Assembly (NCBI GenBank): GCA_920105805.1
Contig: CAKKTI010000042.1
Coordinates: 22,488 to 86,487 of the forward strand
Direction of reading: 5' to 3'
From: Condylostoma magnum
Lineage: Eukaryota > Ciliophora > Heterotrichea > Heterotrichida > Condylostomatidae
DNA: 64,000 bases
Part shown: piece after piece, positions 24,061-35,400 of the stretch
Position numbering within the stretch: the stretch's first letter is position 1
How the letters are laid out: each line of letters begins with the position of its first letter
The notes under the pieces: model-generated
Databases searched by the model: none
Told to the model about the DNA's origin: nothing
The model's input: only the letters and a program-made list of their open reading frames with translations
Program-made: the position numbers and the translations under genes

Positions 24061-24783
24061 TTAGATTTGAGTGTTATAAAGATTATTGATGCCTTATAAA
24101 TAAATGATGATACTATATAAACTAGACGATTGAAAATATCGATAGTTCAACACATACAAGTGTTTTACATCCCTAACATATATCTATTCAATAATCTTAC
24201 ATGCATTGCAAATAATGCTATCTTAAATTATATAACTTTTAGTTAAATGTAATGATTTCAATCATTTAAATTTCCTCAACCGATATGGATTAATCAAACT
24301 ACTTAAATGTCTTTAATACTTTACTGCTACAACTTAGTCAAATGGGAATACTTGATTATCATTCCATTTTATTATTATGTATCAACGTGTTTTGTGCAAT
24401 GATCTCAATGTATGGTTGTCAAAGGTTGAATAAACAATACTTCTTGATTTAGTTTAGCTTGGAATGCTCATAAATTTCCCACTGTTATGACATAAAGGGC
24501 TTCCTATAGTAGATTAATGTAATCTTTCTGTTCAACAGTATTTTCGTTATGGTTATTTGTCTAAATATTGCTTAAAATGCAGTCCTAGCCTTTATATAGT
24601 TAGCATTGTAGGTCTATGAGTTTAACTTAGTTTCGTAGTGTTTCTAGATTTTGGTATTGAAAGTCGTAGTTTTGATTTTTTATTTAAGATTTTGCTTGTT
24701 GTTCTATCTGTAGTGCTACGATATCTTATTTGTTTCTTAAAAGGTTTTATAATACGTGCACTTTGGAATCTATTTTTCAACAT
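24061..24783 (-). CDS. Unknown basic protein
   Basis: Up to 240 residues from ATG at 24783. Arg/Lys/Ser-rich first half (MLKNRFQSARIIKPFKKQIR) and a more globular middle (SIVYSTFDNHTLRSLHKTRW, WNDNQVFPFDQVVAVKYQR). I do not recognise it. The reading frame is also open upstream of the ATG with coding-like content, so the 5' end may be further out. The 3' end is a guess among several in-frame TAA/TAG; the last ~40 codons may not be coding. The chosen stop is 10 nt from the PP2C start codon. Confidence 0.45.
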
Positions 24784-25090
24784 TTATTATTTTATATAAA
24801 GAAGACGACAAATTTATAACTTAGATTGTAAGTCAAATAACCATTATTGGTATTAAAGGAATGCTTGTTAGAAATTCAACCAAAGGTTATATAGTTTATT
24901 ATTTCCTAAGGCATAATAGATTCCTCATAACTCAATAGAAATACCTCATTTCAATACATAATCTGTTTTATCCTTTTAATAATGTATTACATCTATTGTA
25001 ATTGCTTAAAATATAAGACAATGTATTGCTATATAAAATGGAGACCATTTACTAGAATGTAAAAGCGTTACAGTAAATAAAGCTTAGTAA
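24784..25090. other. Ambiguous 307-nt stretch between minus-strand genes
   Basis: All three minus-strand frames stay open if stops are sense. Two give partly coding-like peptides, one of them in frame with the gene ending at 24061. No ATG or homology decides it. It may be the 5' part of that gene or plain intergenic DNA. Confidence 0.3.
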
Positions 25091-25525
25091 CTAATTGTTA
25101 GAACTTTAAATGCTCTTGAAATTAGGAAGTTTGAACCCTGGCTTGATATCTACCCTCTTTTCACTTATTGGATGCAGAATATCAATAGATTTCATTAATT
25201 TTACTTCATCTACTTATTATGCTTAAATTCTAAAAACCTTCTCGTTGTCTATAGAATCCCCACTCAATCTATGCAATTACTTATGATTACAAAGCTAGCT
25301 TGCTTGCCTATAAGCCTTCTAGCAGTTTGTATATGGACATATTAACGGTTTCCTATCCAGATGAATGTTAATATGCTCTTTAAGGGCTTGCTTACTCGCA
25401 AATAATCTTTAGCATATTAAACATTCAAAGTTTTTAATGCCAATATGAATTGTATCCACATGGCGCCTCAAATTAAATTTGTTATTGAATTGACCTCTAC
25501 AATACTTATAGGGACATTTAAACAT
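25091..25525 (-). CDS. C2H2 zinc-finger protein, TFIIIA-like
   Basis: 144 residues with three C2H2 fingers in the first 85: C-x4-C ... H-x4-H (CPYKYC ... HVDTIH), C-x2-C ... H-x3-H (CLICQRLFASKQALKEHINIH) and CPYTNC ... HKQLH. The C-x4-C spacing and the TH-like linker DRKPLICPY resemble TFIIIA and related DNA- or RNA-binding fingers. It is too short for TFIIIA itself. The tail is polar, with a short motif VDIKPGFKLPNFKSI. A nuclear role is inferred. The stop is taken as TAG at 25091-25093; the frame continues open beyond. Confidence 0.75.
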
Positions 25526-25770
25526 TTTTTATATTACTGTATAGGCTGATGCTATCTAAATATGTCTGTTTAATATAGAAAAGTATAACTACGTTCATCT
25601 TTTAAGGATTGATAACTACTTATAGTACAGTTCTATCTTTCAAAAATATAGATTTTATTTATTTAAGTACCGTAGAAATGTTATTATAAGAGCTAATCAA
25701 ATAAATATTATATAAAATGCGAGTTAAATTTGATAGATAACTAGTTAATCAAACATTAAAGGAAAATAAG

Positions 25771-26310
25771 TTAAAGGTTCAATTTAAGCTTAATATGGAT
25801 AGTCATATTTGAAGATGATTATTTCAAAATAAACTCATATCATAGGTTTTTGAGTAAATCTAATAATTTGTGTTCTGCTTAAGCTATTGTAACACTTATC
25901 ATATTACTCTTTTTATAATGTAAGAAATGGTTTATTCTAAACTAATATGGTAATTCACCAAATCATATTTGATTAAATGTGATAGCTTCTTAGTAGATAA
26001 TTTCTATTATGTCATTATGCTGTAATTGGTAACTTAAAAACAACACTGAATCATTGCTTTTTATATTTTAATAGCATTTGATGAAAAAATCTTCATATTT
26101 TACATAATATTAAATCACTAATAGGAATTTATGAGAGCTATTAGAATCCTAGAATAATTGTATATGCTTTCCTACCTTTTTAATTGTAAGATTAAAAGTC
26201 TTTTAAGAATATATTAAATTTAGTTAAAAAAGCATTTTTATAAATGGGCTTTCTTATAATAATCCCTTCTAAGTAATGTGGTAATAGGAATGAGCATTTA
26301 CTTTATTCAT
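25771..26310 (-). CDS. Unknown protein, 5' end unresolved
   Basis: From ATG 26310 the frame encodes 179 residues with balanced composition (for example NDIIEIIYQEAITFNQIWFG and KLLDLLKNLWYEFILK). The same frame stays coding-like upstream to about 26630, giving up to ~285 residues, but that stretch has no ATG. Either a 15-16 nt intron separates a short first exon, or the true start is 26310. No domain recognised. The opposite strand also reads open but yields mainly hydrophobic runs of Ile, Phe and Tyr, as an antisense frame would. It is divergent from the large Cys-rich gene at 26641. Confidence 0.45.
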
Positions 26311-26640
26311 TCAGAGAGAATATAGATTTAAATCATCAAAAGCCTCCTAATAATCTATGTAATAATTCAATAGAATTTTAGTTTAAATGATCAGTGCTTA
26401 ACTTTTACTTAAATTAATAACAATTATTTAAGTAAAATCTTGCTTTTAATAATCCTTTTAAAATAGCTAAAATTTTGTTTCTCTTTATAACTTTTGAATA
26501 TCCTATTTACCTCAAAATATATAATAATATTTTAACAGTAGCTAAGACTTTACCAATAAAATTTTACAAAGCTTCTTGCAATCTCTCAAAAGCTACCAAT
26601 AGAAATTAATTGTATATATAACCTAATCTTTATAATAAAT

Positions 26641-29600
26641 ATGACTTCTCAACTACTATTAGCAATCCTCTTAATAGTTCAACTAACCTTAGCCTGAGGA
26701 GAAGTGTTTCTTGATGCAAAATTGGACGGAACCTGCAGCTAATCTATGATCTTTGGTACTATATCCGCCACATTAGGCAGTACATCCGGTATCGATGATG
26801 ACGACCCAGAATGTGTACCTTAAGGTGTGCTTTTCTAATCAACTGATACAATAAACTTCACATTATCTGAGCTCATAAGAGAAACAAATCTTTTTACATT
26901 TTGAGTGTACATAACGTCTCCTGGATAACTTTTCGAAATAATCGATAAATCTGGGGATATTATTCTTAAAGTCAGCATTGATGGATCTAATTAAACTACT
27001 GTGAGTGCATTGGAAATAGATAATAGTAGTTTGAGTGTAAGGAGTAGCTCAGTTAGCACTTAATCCCTAACTCTGAACAAATGAATTTAGTATCAAATAG
27101 AAGTTATTGAGTATTATATAGGGAGTTGAACTACCAAAATAAGTATAGATGTTAGCTAAAATGAATAACTTAAGGTTATAAATTATAAAGGTTTTTGGTA
27201 TAATAGCGATAATCCTTTTGTACTTAAAATAGGCGGAGGTTTTGAAGGAGGCTTATAGTCAGTATATTGAAGTGATGTGAGTCTTAGCAGTGGAGGAACA
27301 GCCGGTGTTTGTTCTGATCCATCCTGCTCAACTGTTTGAAACCCAAATCAATGTTTTAAAGATTCTAAAGGTGCTTATGATTGCTATCCTCCACCTAGTT
27401 GCGATTAGACTTGTAAAACGTGTAGAGGATCAGGGCCAAGCTAGTGTGATACTTGCTATTCCAATGCAGAAATAATAGGAGATACACCAGGAACATGTGC
27501 ATGTGAAGCAACATTTGAAAATACAGTTCTCCCACCAGCTCTTCTCTGTGAATGTCCCGAAAATAGTACTGATTAAGGTGGTGTATGTGAATGTAATTCT
27601 GGCTTTATAGATATTAGTCCTACTGAGGGTGCAATCAACTGCTAAATCGAATGTACAGGAACTAATTGATTAGATTCTGATGATTTGAATTGTAGAACAT
27701 GCGAGGCTCCTTGTGCTACGTGCAGAGATAATGTATCGACTATGCAATGCCTTACATGCTAAGATGCAGTTATGACAATAAATGGAAGCAATTAATGTGT
27801 ATGTAATGCTCCAAAAGTATTAAGTGGGGATAATCTATCATGTGTTTGTCCTACGAACAGCACATAAAACAGATTAAATTGCATTTGTAATCCTGGCTTT
27901 TATAACTCAGGTACACCACCAATAGTAGAATGCAGTTCTTGCAATTAGCCTTGTGAGACATGTAGTGGATCAGCCTCACATTGCTTAACATGTGAATAAT
28001 CTAAAATATTGTATGAAAGTACTTGTATTGGTAGTTGTCCACTTGATACTTTCTTTGATTTAGGTTCAAATGAGTGTATTTCTTGTACTCCTCCTTGTGC
28101 TACATGTAGTGGATCACCCTCACATTGCTTAACATGCGACTCAAATACTCAACTGTACGAAAATACATGTGTAAACAGTTGCCCATCAAGTACTTTCCTT
28201 GATACAAATCTAGTTCCAAATCAATGTATTTCTTGCAATTAGCCTTGCAAGACATGTAGTGAATCAGCCTCAAATTGCTTAACATGTGAACCTTCGTAGG
28301 TTTTATATCAAAATACATGTGTAAACAGTTGTCCATTAGGTACTTTCCTTGATATAAATCTAGTGCTGAATGAATGTAAAAATTGCGCTACTTTTTGTGC
28401 TACATGCAGTGAATCAGCCTCAAATTGCTTAAAATGTGACTAAAATACTAAACTATACGAGAATACTTGCTTACTAAACTGTCCTTCAGGCACAATATTT
28501 GATGTAAACCAAACTCCTAATTAGTGTATACATAATCCTTGTAATACAGGGTTTTATTTCAAGTAGGGCGAATGTTTTTAATGCTAAGATAATTGCTAGT
28601 AATGTGATTCCACAACTTGCTAATAGTGTGATGAAGGATTCACTTTGATAGATAATAAATGCATTTAATGCACTTAATAATGCTAAGATGTTGATTACGG
28701 ATACTGTTTTGATTACTTTGAATAGTGTATATAGTATCCTTGTCAAAGCAATCAAATTTATGTTTAGGCTTAGTGCAGTGATTGCACATTATATCATTTA
28801 AATTGCATGAGATGTAATCAATAAGAATGTATAGAATGCGAGTTGAATTATTAATTAAATCAAGAAGGTAAGTGCTAATGCCAAGATAATTATTTAAGTA
28901 TTAATAAAGAATGTGTAAAATGCAGTGAGAACTGTAAAACATGTAAAGATACAGTTGATAAATGTACCTCTTGCCATAGTCCCTATACTATTAATCAAGG
29001 TCTTAAATGTGAATGCTTAGGTAGTGACTTAATACTGTTGGAGGATGGAAACTGTCATTAGTGCCTAACTTTATGTAGTGAAAACACAGATTTGGAGAAA
29101 TATTGCTTATCCTAAGATTCTAATTGTATTGAATATAAGCTAACAGTGGATATTAGTAGATCTAAGGATATAATTGATATAAAATTTCATCCAGTATTAT
29201 TTAGGTCATTGTAAAAGGAAGATTTCATAATAAAAATTAGTGAAACTGAAACTGAATTCTAATTTCAGGAAATAGTAAGATAAATTGATTATGAATGCTA
29301 ATTAACTAAGAATTTCTAAGAAGATTATAATTTGATATTCCAGTCAAAAATAATATCGGAACAAATAAATGAGATTAAATTGACCTAAAATGAATAGGAT
29401 GAGGATGAAAGTGAAGAGATAGAAGAAGCAGAGTAAATTTAGGAAGATACTCAAGCAGTTTCATCAATTACACTAGCTGCCTCCCTAGCTGCATTCTCTA
29501 TTTAAGGAGATCTGCCAAGCTTTTGAATCACTGTGAGCATTATACAACTTTCAGTATACACTCCATATATCCATCCCTAACTGTCATGATAAGTTAAAGG

Positions 29601-30477
29601 ATTTCTGTCTGGTTTAAACTCTTTTAGCAGATTTCCAAACTTTTTCGAGAATATAGAGTTCAATGGTCCAATTCTAGACGATCTAGGTTAAGGCCTACAA
29701 TTAAAGAATAAGCACTCAATATTCCTAGGTAACATAGGCCCTGTGATTTCATTACTTATTACTATGATTGCAGTATGAATTTTACTATGATTTCTATAAG
29801 GATGCTCTCATCCAAAATTGAGATCATGAATGTATATTATCTATGAAAAAATAAGTATCATTATCTTTAATCTATGGAATCAAATCTTTTTAGACTTAAG
29901 TATCAACTGTGCAATATCTATTCGGTACTTCAATATAGACTCATGATGAAATATTGCTTCCTTATCTTCATCAGTATTTATCTCTGTAAGATGTAATTAG
30001 ATTGTTTCAGTGGTATACACGTTAAAATTGCTGTCTTTGAATAGCAGCGAAAGTGAGGAGAGAATTAATATTTTCAAAATATTTAATTAGTATAGACTAG
30101 GCTTAAGATTTCATTAGAGCTTCATTCTACAAAGAATTTTATTCACAGCTTTACCGATAATTGGAATGAGCCCATGAGTATCCTTGATAATGTGCAGCTT
30201 GTTTTCTATACACGTAAATTTTATTTAGATGTTGTGATTTTTAGTATGGAATAAGCCTTTTATAGAACAAATTATGAATGTTTTATAAATAGGTATTTAT
30301 TTTTCATTTGCAGTTTCTTACATGGTGATGCTAACTATTTTACAAATTGACTCTGACAATAAAATTTTTGATCTTGTTATTTTATTTTTCGTATTGCTTC
30401 CAGTTCTATGGAATTACATCATAATGATTGTGAAAATTTGTAAAAAACTACGAGATAAGTGCGCAAAGAGAGATTAG
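26641..30477 (+). CDS. Large cysteine-rich receptor-like membrane protein 1
   Basis: 1278 residues. A signal peptide (MTSQLLLAILLIVQLTLAW) is followed by a ~200-residue beta-rich region. From ~220 to ~850 come many Cys-rich modules of the furin/growth-factor-receptor type: CxxC pairs in units like PCATCSGSPSHCLTCD then ENTCVNSCPSSTF. At least four of these units are near-identical (27935-28470). A ~90-residue linker ends in an acidic cluster (QNEQDEDESEEIEEAEQ). From ~940 to 1265 there are several hydrophobic segments, consistent with a multi-pass C-terminal membrane domain. Ciliates carry many such surface proteins; ligands are unknown. Several Trp are TGA, and the spacing of Cys supports the frame throughout. 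The stop is TAG 30475-30477. Confidence 0.85.
27935..28470 (+). repeat. Tandem Cys-rich repeat units inside the receptor-like gene
   Basis: Four copies of about 129 nt encode units with the order C-x2-PC-x2-CS-x-S-x2-CLTC ... C-x3-CP. Pairs of units are nearly identical at the DNA level (for example the stretch coding NTCVNSCP recurs at about 28164 and 28314). This suggests recent duplication or gene conversion within the gene. Confidence 0.8.
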
Positions 30478-30830
30478 TTATTAAATTTGTTTTAATTTAA
30501 AATGCACTTGAAATATATAGAGTTAAAGCTTATTTGTGTTCATAGGCTATATTATTGTATAATTAAACTAAGTGATAATGAGCGTTTATTATTAATAATA
30601 GTATTAGTATTTATTTGAATTTTAATAAAAGTAATAATACTACCTTTACAGATTAAAAGGCATAAGTGTTAGTAACAAAAATGTGATTATTTAACATAAG
30701 ATTTATATAGGGTAGGCAGTGCATATTAACAGTCTTATAAATAGTATTTAGTTAATTCTAGTGAATAGAAATTATATACTAATAATTTAGTAATCCTTAT
30801 TACAAATATTATATCAAACAAAAAATAATA
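30478..30830. other. Intergenic, very AT-rich
   Basis: I see no conserved reading frame, RNA gene or repeat here. It presumably holds the 3' end signals of the preceding gene and the promoter of the next. Confidence 0.5.
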
Positions 30831-31226
30831 ATGTTCGGAAAGGCCAACAGCTTATTGTACAATGAATGCATATGTAAAGATCAATAATTATATATCCCTA
30901 TGTCCATAAAGGAAATTAAATGGATAGAAATAAGTCATCAATTATATAAGTTATTAAACTATCCTAAAATATTAGTAAATAATTCAAACAGATGATATTT
31001 AATTGATAAGCATGGATTAATTAGTCCAAAGAGTATTCAGACTTATTGTTTTAGTATTATTTTAAATCGATTTTTATATCAAAAGTATTTTAGATTAGAA
31101 AGGTACTTTTTAACTAAGAGAGGGAAACTAATTACTAAGCGTAAAATTTATTTAGTAAAGCTTGATAATATAATGATATTTAAAGGATAGATAGACTTAA
31201 GACAAATGAATTTTATAAGAATTTAA
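30831..31226 (+). CDS. Small unknown protein
   Basis: 131 residues, rich in Lys, Ile, Leu and Tyr (MFGKANSLLYNECICKDQ at the start, YLIDKHGLISPKSIQTYC in the middle, basic end). No signal peptide or domain is recognised. Composition is moderately coding-like and there is a clean ATG-to-TAA frame; no homology supports it. Confidence 0.4.
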
Positions 31227-31415
31227 ATATAAAACTAGGAAAAGAATTAAATTATAGTCAACTAATAAAGATAAATTATAACATATAAAGAAAATCTAAA
31301 AACTCTCAATATTTATAATACTTCACCTAGTAAATTTAATCGTTTCAGGTGATTATATATAAAATGGTTTTGTATTACATTTTATCTTACCTCTATCTAT
31401 TGGTAAAGAGTCCTA

Positions 31416-32111
31416 ATGTACCTATAGATCTATACAGAACTCAATCCTTCTCTTTGGACAAATAACTCATTATCCTTCTGATTTTGTATTCTAGGGTAAA
31501 TGGAGGAGGGAGCTGAGCATAAAACAATCGAGATAGTAGACATTTAGGGTCCGTCTATCAATATTGTGCTCCACTTGCAAATCTCCTCAAAGTAAAAACA
31601 AACAACAGCTTAATTAATTTGAGGATTCTATCTGCTTGAAAATATTCAAAGAATCTTTAGAAATTGAGTTTAATTCTATAGACAATCAAGTATAAGGTCA
31701 TATTTTAGAGAATTTAGCCAGGATTATCTATATAGTTTGACATTACATAGATTTTAAAAGCAATTTTAGATGAATAATAAGTCTTATCTGGAAAATAAAA
31801 AGCCTGTAATGTATGTTAAATATGTAGAACTCCCCATATGCTATGAACTTAGTACTTAGATTGAGAAGTATAAGCAAGTGATTAATACAATTTTAGATAT
31901 ACAAGTGATAGTAAGATCTATTGAAATAAAGGCTTTGATTAGTATTCTTTTGTTGATTTCAATAAAACGATGAAATTTACACAGAATAGCGTTTATTTTA
32001 GGTATAGCCAGTAGTTGATTATACAGAATTCCTTTACTTGGAATTAGGGAAAAAATAGTTGTGTACGGTAAAAAATCCTTATTATATTTAAAATATCCAA
32101 TCCCATCATAA
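31416..32111 (+). CDS. Possible unknown protein, partly hydrophobic
   Basis: A plus-strand frame from ATG 31416 to TAA 32109-32111 gives 231 residues with reasonable composition (GAEHKTIEIVDIQGPSINIV, NKKPVMYVKYVELPICYEL). One hydrophobic helix is seen near ALISILLLISI. Other frames on both strands are also open because stops can be sense, and one minus-strand frame looks almost as good. The call rests on composition only. The frame could also extend upstream to about 31360. Confidence 0.3.
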
Positions 32112-32428
32112 TATAATTTAGCATAGAACTAAATTATAAACATTTACACACTTATAGTCAACTCATCTAAGTTTAATTTTTATTCTTCCATATACTTAAT
32201 AGCCTTTTATTAAATCCTATAAAACATTACACCTAATCCAGGTAGAATTAATAGATAGCATTAAACAGCATATGCTTACAATAGATTTAAACATGTTACG
32301 TCATATAAGTAAGTATTTATATTGACAAATAATTTTAGAATATATGCATCAGGAACATGGCTTATAGATTAGACTTATTCCAACTTCTATTTAAGCCCAA
32401 TTTTCATTTTCTTTATAATAATTTCTTA
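32112..32428. other. Intergenic, nothing recognised
   Basis: AT-rich stretch before the second large Cys-rich gene. No homology, RNA or repeat seen. Confidence 0.5.
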
Positions 32429-35400
32429 ATGAATATCAAAGTAACCATCTCCTTTTTGTTAGTGATGTCCTAAGCTACAACATACCCACTTTCTAGAGTT
32501 GACACTCCATAGATCTTTACCGATACATCAAAAGAAGAGTATAAAAGAGATATGTATGTAAAGTTACTACCGTCTATCTATAATTTTATAGCATTTGACT
32601 AAGACATCTCTCTGAGTTTCTGATATCTTTCCTAGTATTCAAGAAAAGGCAATATTTTAAGATTTGGCAACTATGACTAAAGTTATATAAGAGCAAGAAT
32701 AAAAGTTGATACAAGTTAACTGCATTTAAAGCATCTTGATAATGAAAGTGGAGATGAAGCAGATTTGTTTCTAACTCTGGTAAATTTTAGGCAGCATAAT
32801 TAACCCTCATGAGTATTTGTAGGAATCTCAGCTTGCGAGTCAACTAGTATCTTCAGAGGATGCGTAATATTCGGGGGATCCACAGATTGTTAATAAGTTG
32901 CATTAACTGGGCTAAATCATTTTATAAATCCAAAGTATGAGCCTTAAGTCAAGTTTGGAGGAGATACAGATGGATAACACTTTTATGGCTAAATAGGATA
33001 AGTTGAATTCCACTATAATGAGTGTAAGTCAAACAGTGATTTTGCGGCAATCGTTAGTGCATAGAAGTTAATAGAGCCATATGATAATTTAACCTATATA
33101 TCGTTATATGGCCCTTACTACTCTGATGAAGATCTTGTAACTAAAGGTAATACTAGTGTTACTTTAGATAACTTTTTTGCAGGCATGACTTTCGGGACTA
33201 GCCTTGTATTTTCAACTTATTTACAACTAGGTTAACTTGGAGATGTAATTTATATACAGTTTCCTCTTGATGCAACTGAGTATTCCGATACTGATAAATA
33301 CGATGACTTTGCTCTCGATATTGTGAACTACGAGGTAAAATTATTTGAAATGAAAGATTCTGTCACTTCTGATATAATCTTCTAGGTCAAAGTAAGAATA
33401 GAATCAGCAGGGTATTAAATGTGGGGATCCTGTTTCAATTAAGACCAACTTTCTACCATATCATTTCCGGAAGGGGGCTGAAGATTATTGTAATTTGAAA
33501 TAAATGTAGGAACTTGTAATTTATATGTTAATGGAGTTGCAACTATACCTGCATTAGTAGTAACTCCTTTCACAATAAATTGAACTAATGTGTAATTTTA
33601 TATGCGGAATAGAATATCTTCTAAAGGTTTTACCGTATACAAGTTTCTAGGTAGACTTTATAATAGCAATCTTCCCTCAAATCCCCATTAGGACCTACGA
33701 AATGACTTTTGCTTGCATAGTACAAGCATTTCTTAATGTGATGATTGCAATGATGGCTACAGTATTAGTTATGTAACTTAAACCTGTGAGCCTTGCTACA
33801 GTGAATGCACGTCTTGCTCTTTAAGTGATTATAGCACATGCATATCATGCACAAGCACTTCAATTTCTACTAATTTCGTAATGCCAACTCTATGCTAAGA
33901 TTATTGCTAATACGATCCTACTTAAGGTAATTGCTCTAATAGTTATAGCTCAAGTCATATTTTCGAATGGAGCTAATCTTCAGATTTTAGTGAAGATGGC
34001 TTTTAATTTGAATACTAAACAGAGAGCTAGGCTTCTATTCCTCTGCTTAAATAAGGCCATTATGGCCAGTACTTTGACGGAAACACTTATTTTGATGTTA
34101 AAAGGGAAGATGGATCAAGTTTTACTATCATGACTGGATTTGCTACTAAGTTATTTGTAAGACCCTTTAATCCCAGCAGTTTATTCTGCTTAGTTGATAG
34201 TGGAGTAATATACTTAGAAATTAAGGTTATTTAAGTAGAAACTCCTGGCATATTTAGTGTCTTTTTCAAAACAGACAGTGGGGATTATGATTATCAAATA
34301 ACTGATCCTGACCCATAAAGATCTATACGTAACTTTTAATCAGATCCTATATATAGCTTTGCAATAGGAATTGATAGTTTAAATTAAAAGCTAGAAATAA
34401 ATTTAAACCTATAGTCAATTGAATTCGATAATTTCACTCATTATCTTCCCGCCTTAACTAATTTATCAATATCATTAGGAGGCTGCAGTGCTTCTTCTAG
34501 TGACTTACTTAATGGTTATGTATATTACTTAAAAATTCAAAATTATAATTATTAAGGTAATTATCTCGATACAGATACAGTTGAGCTGTTAGATGAGGAG
34601 CTTACGTGTAGCGACTGTATTAGTCATAATTCTTGTATAGGTAGTTAAAGAAGGCACTAATATAGTGATGAGTATATCTGCTTAAGTTACTGTAGTTTTG
34701 GAGATAAAAATGGATATTGTACTCGATAATATAATAACTTAACTATTATTTTTGATAGTTTAGATGATCGCTAAGAATCTTCAAATGCAGAAGCCACAGT
34801 TGTTTTTGGAAGTGATTGAAGCAACTTCTATAACACAAGAGATAATAATGATCCAATCCCAGTCTAAAATAGAGGAATTTACCTAGATGGCTCTCATTAT
34901 GCTGAATTGTATACAGATGTAGGTGATGCGGAAACTCCTAATCTATCAATTACTTGGACTATAGCTTCATGGATGAGACCTTTAGGAACTGGAACATTTT
35001 TGCATATTTGTGTAAGTTATAAATAGTAAGAAAGTACAAGTTACTTATTAGTTAGAGTTTCAGCTATAATGTAAGTTGATGTTGATTTTTATGAGTTCTA
35101 CAACAGAAGCATAAGTGTTTAGTCCAATTAAACAAGTACTAGTTCAAGTTGGTATCATGTTATGCTAGAAATGGACTGGAGTACAAAGCGATTTAATATT
35201 ATAATAGATGGAAATGTACAAGCAACCCATAGTCTCACTGATTACTATGTATATAGGTAAAACTCAAACCATTACATTGGTAAAAACTGTTTTAATGCAA
35301 ATGACGGATTCAAAGGGATGATAAGAAATTTAAGCTATCTCAACTATACAAACAGAAGCAGTATTCTATCCTCAGAACAGCAAATCTGTACAAGTTTCAA

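Noticed and set aside
25717-26630. Plus-strand frame starting MRVKFDRQ
   Set aside because: It is open only because stops can be sense. Its product is dominated by Ile, Phe, Tyr and Leu runs, typical of the antisense of a Lys/Asn/Glu-rich frame. The minus-strand frame has a better composition.
27935-28470. CRISPR-like repeat array
   Set aside because: The repeats are coding (Cys-rich protein modules), about 129 nt long and contiguous, with no unique spacers.
31363-31700. Alternative plus-strand frame starting MVLYYILSYLYLL
   Set aside because: It overlaps the frame chosen at 31416 and loses coding character after ~60 codons. Kept only as an uncertainty.
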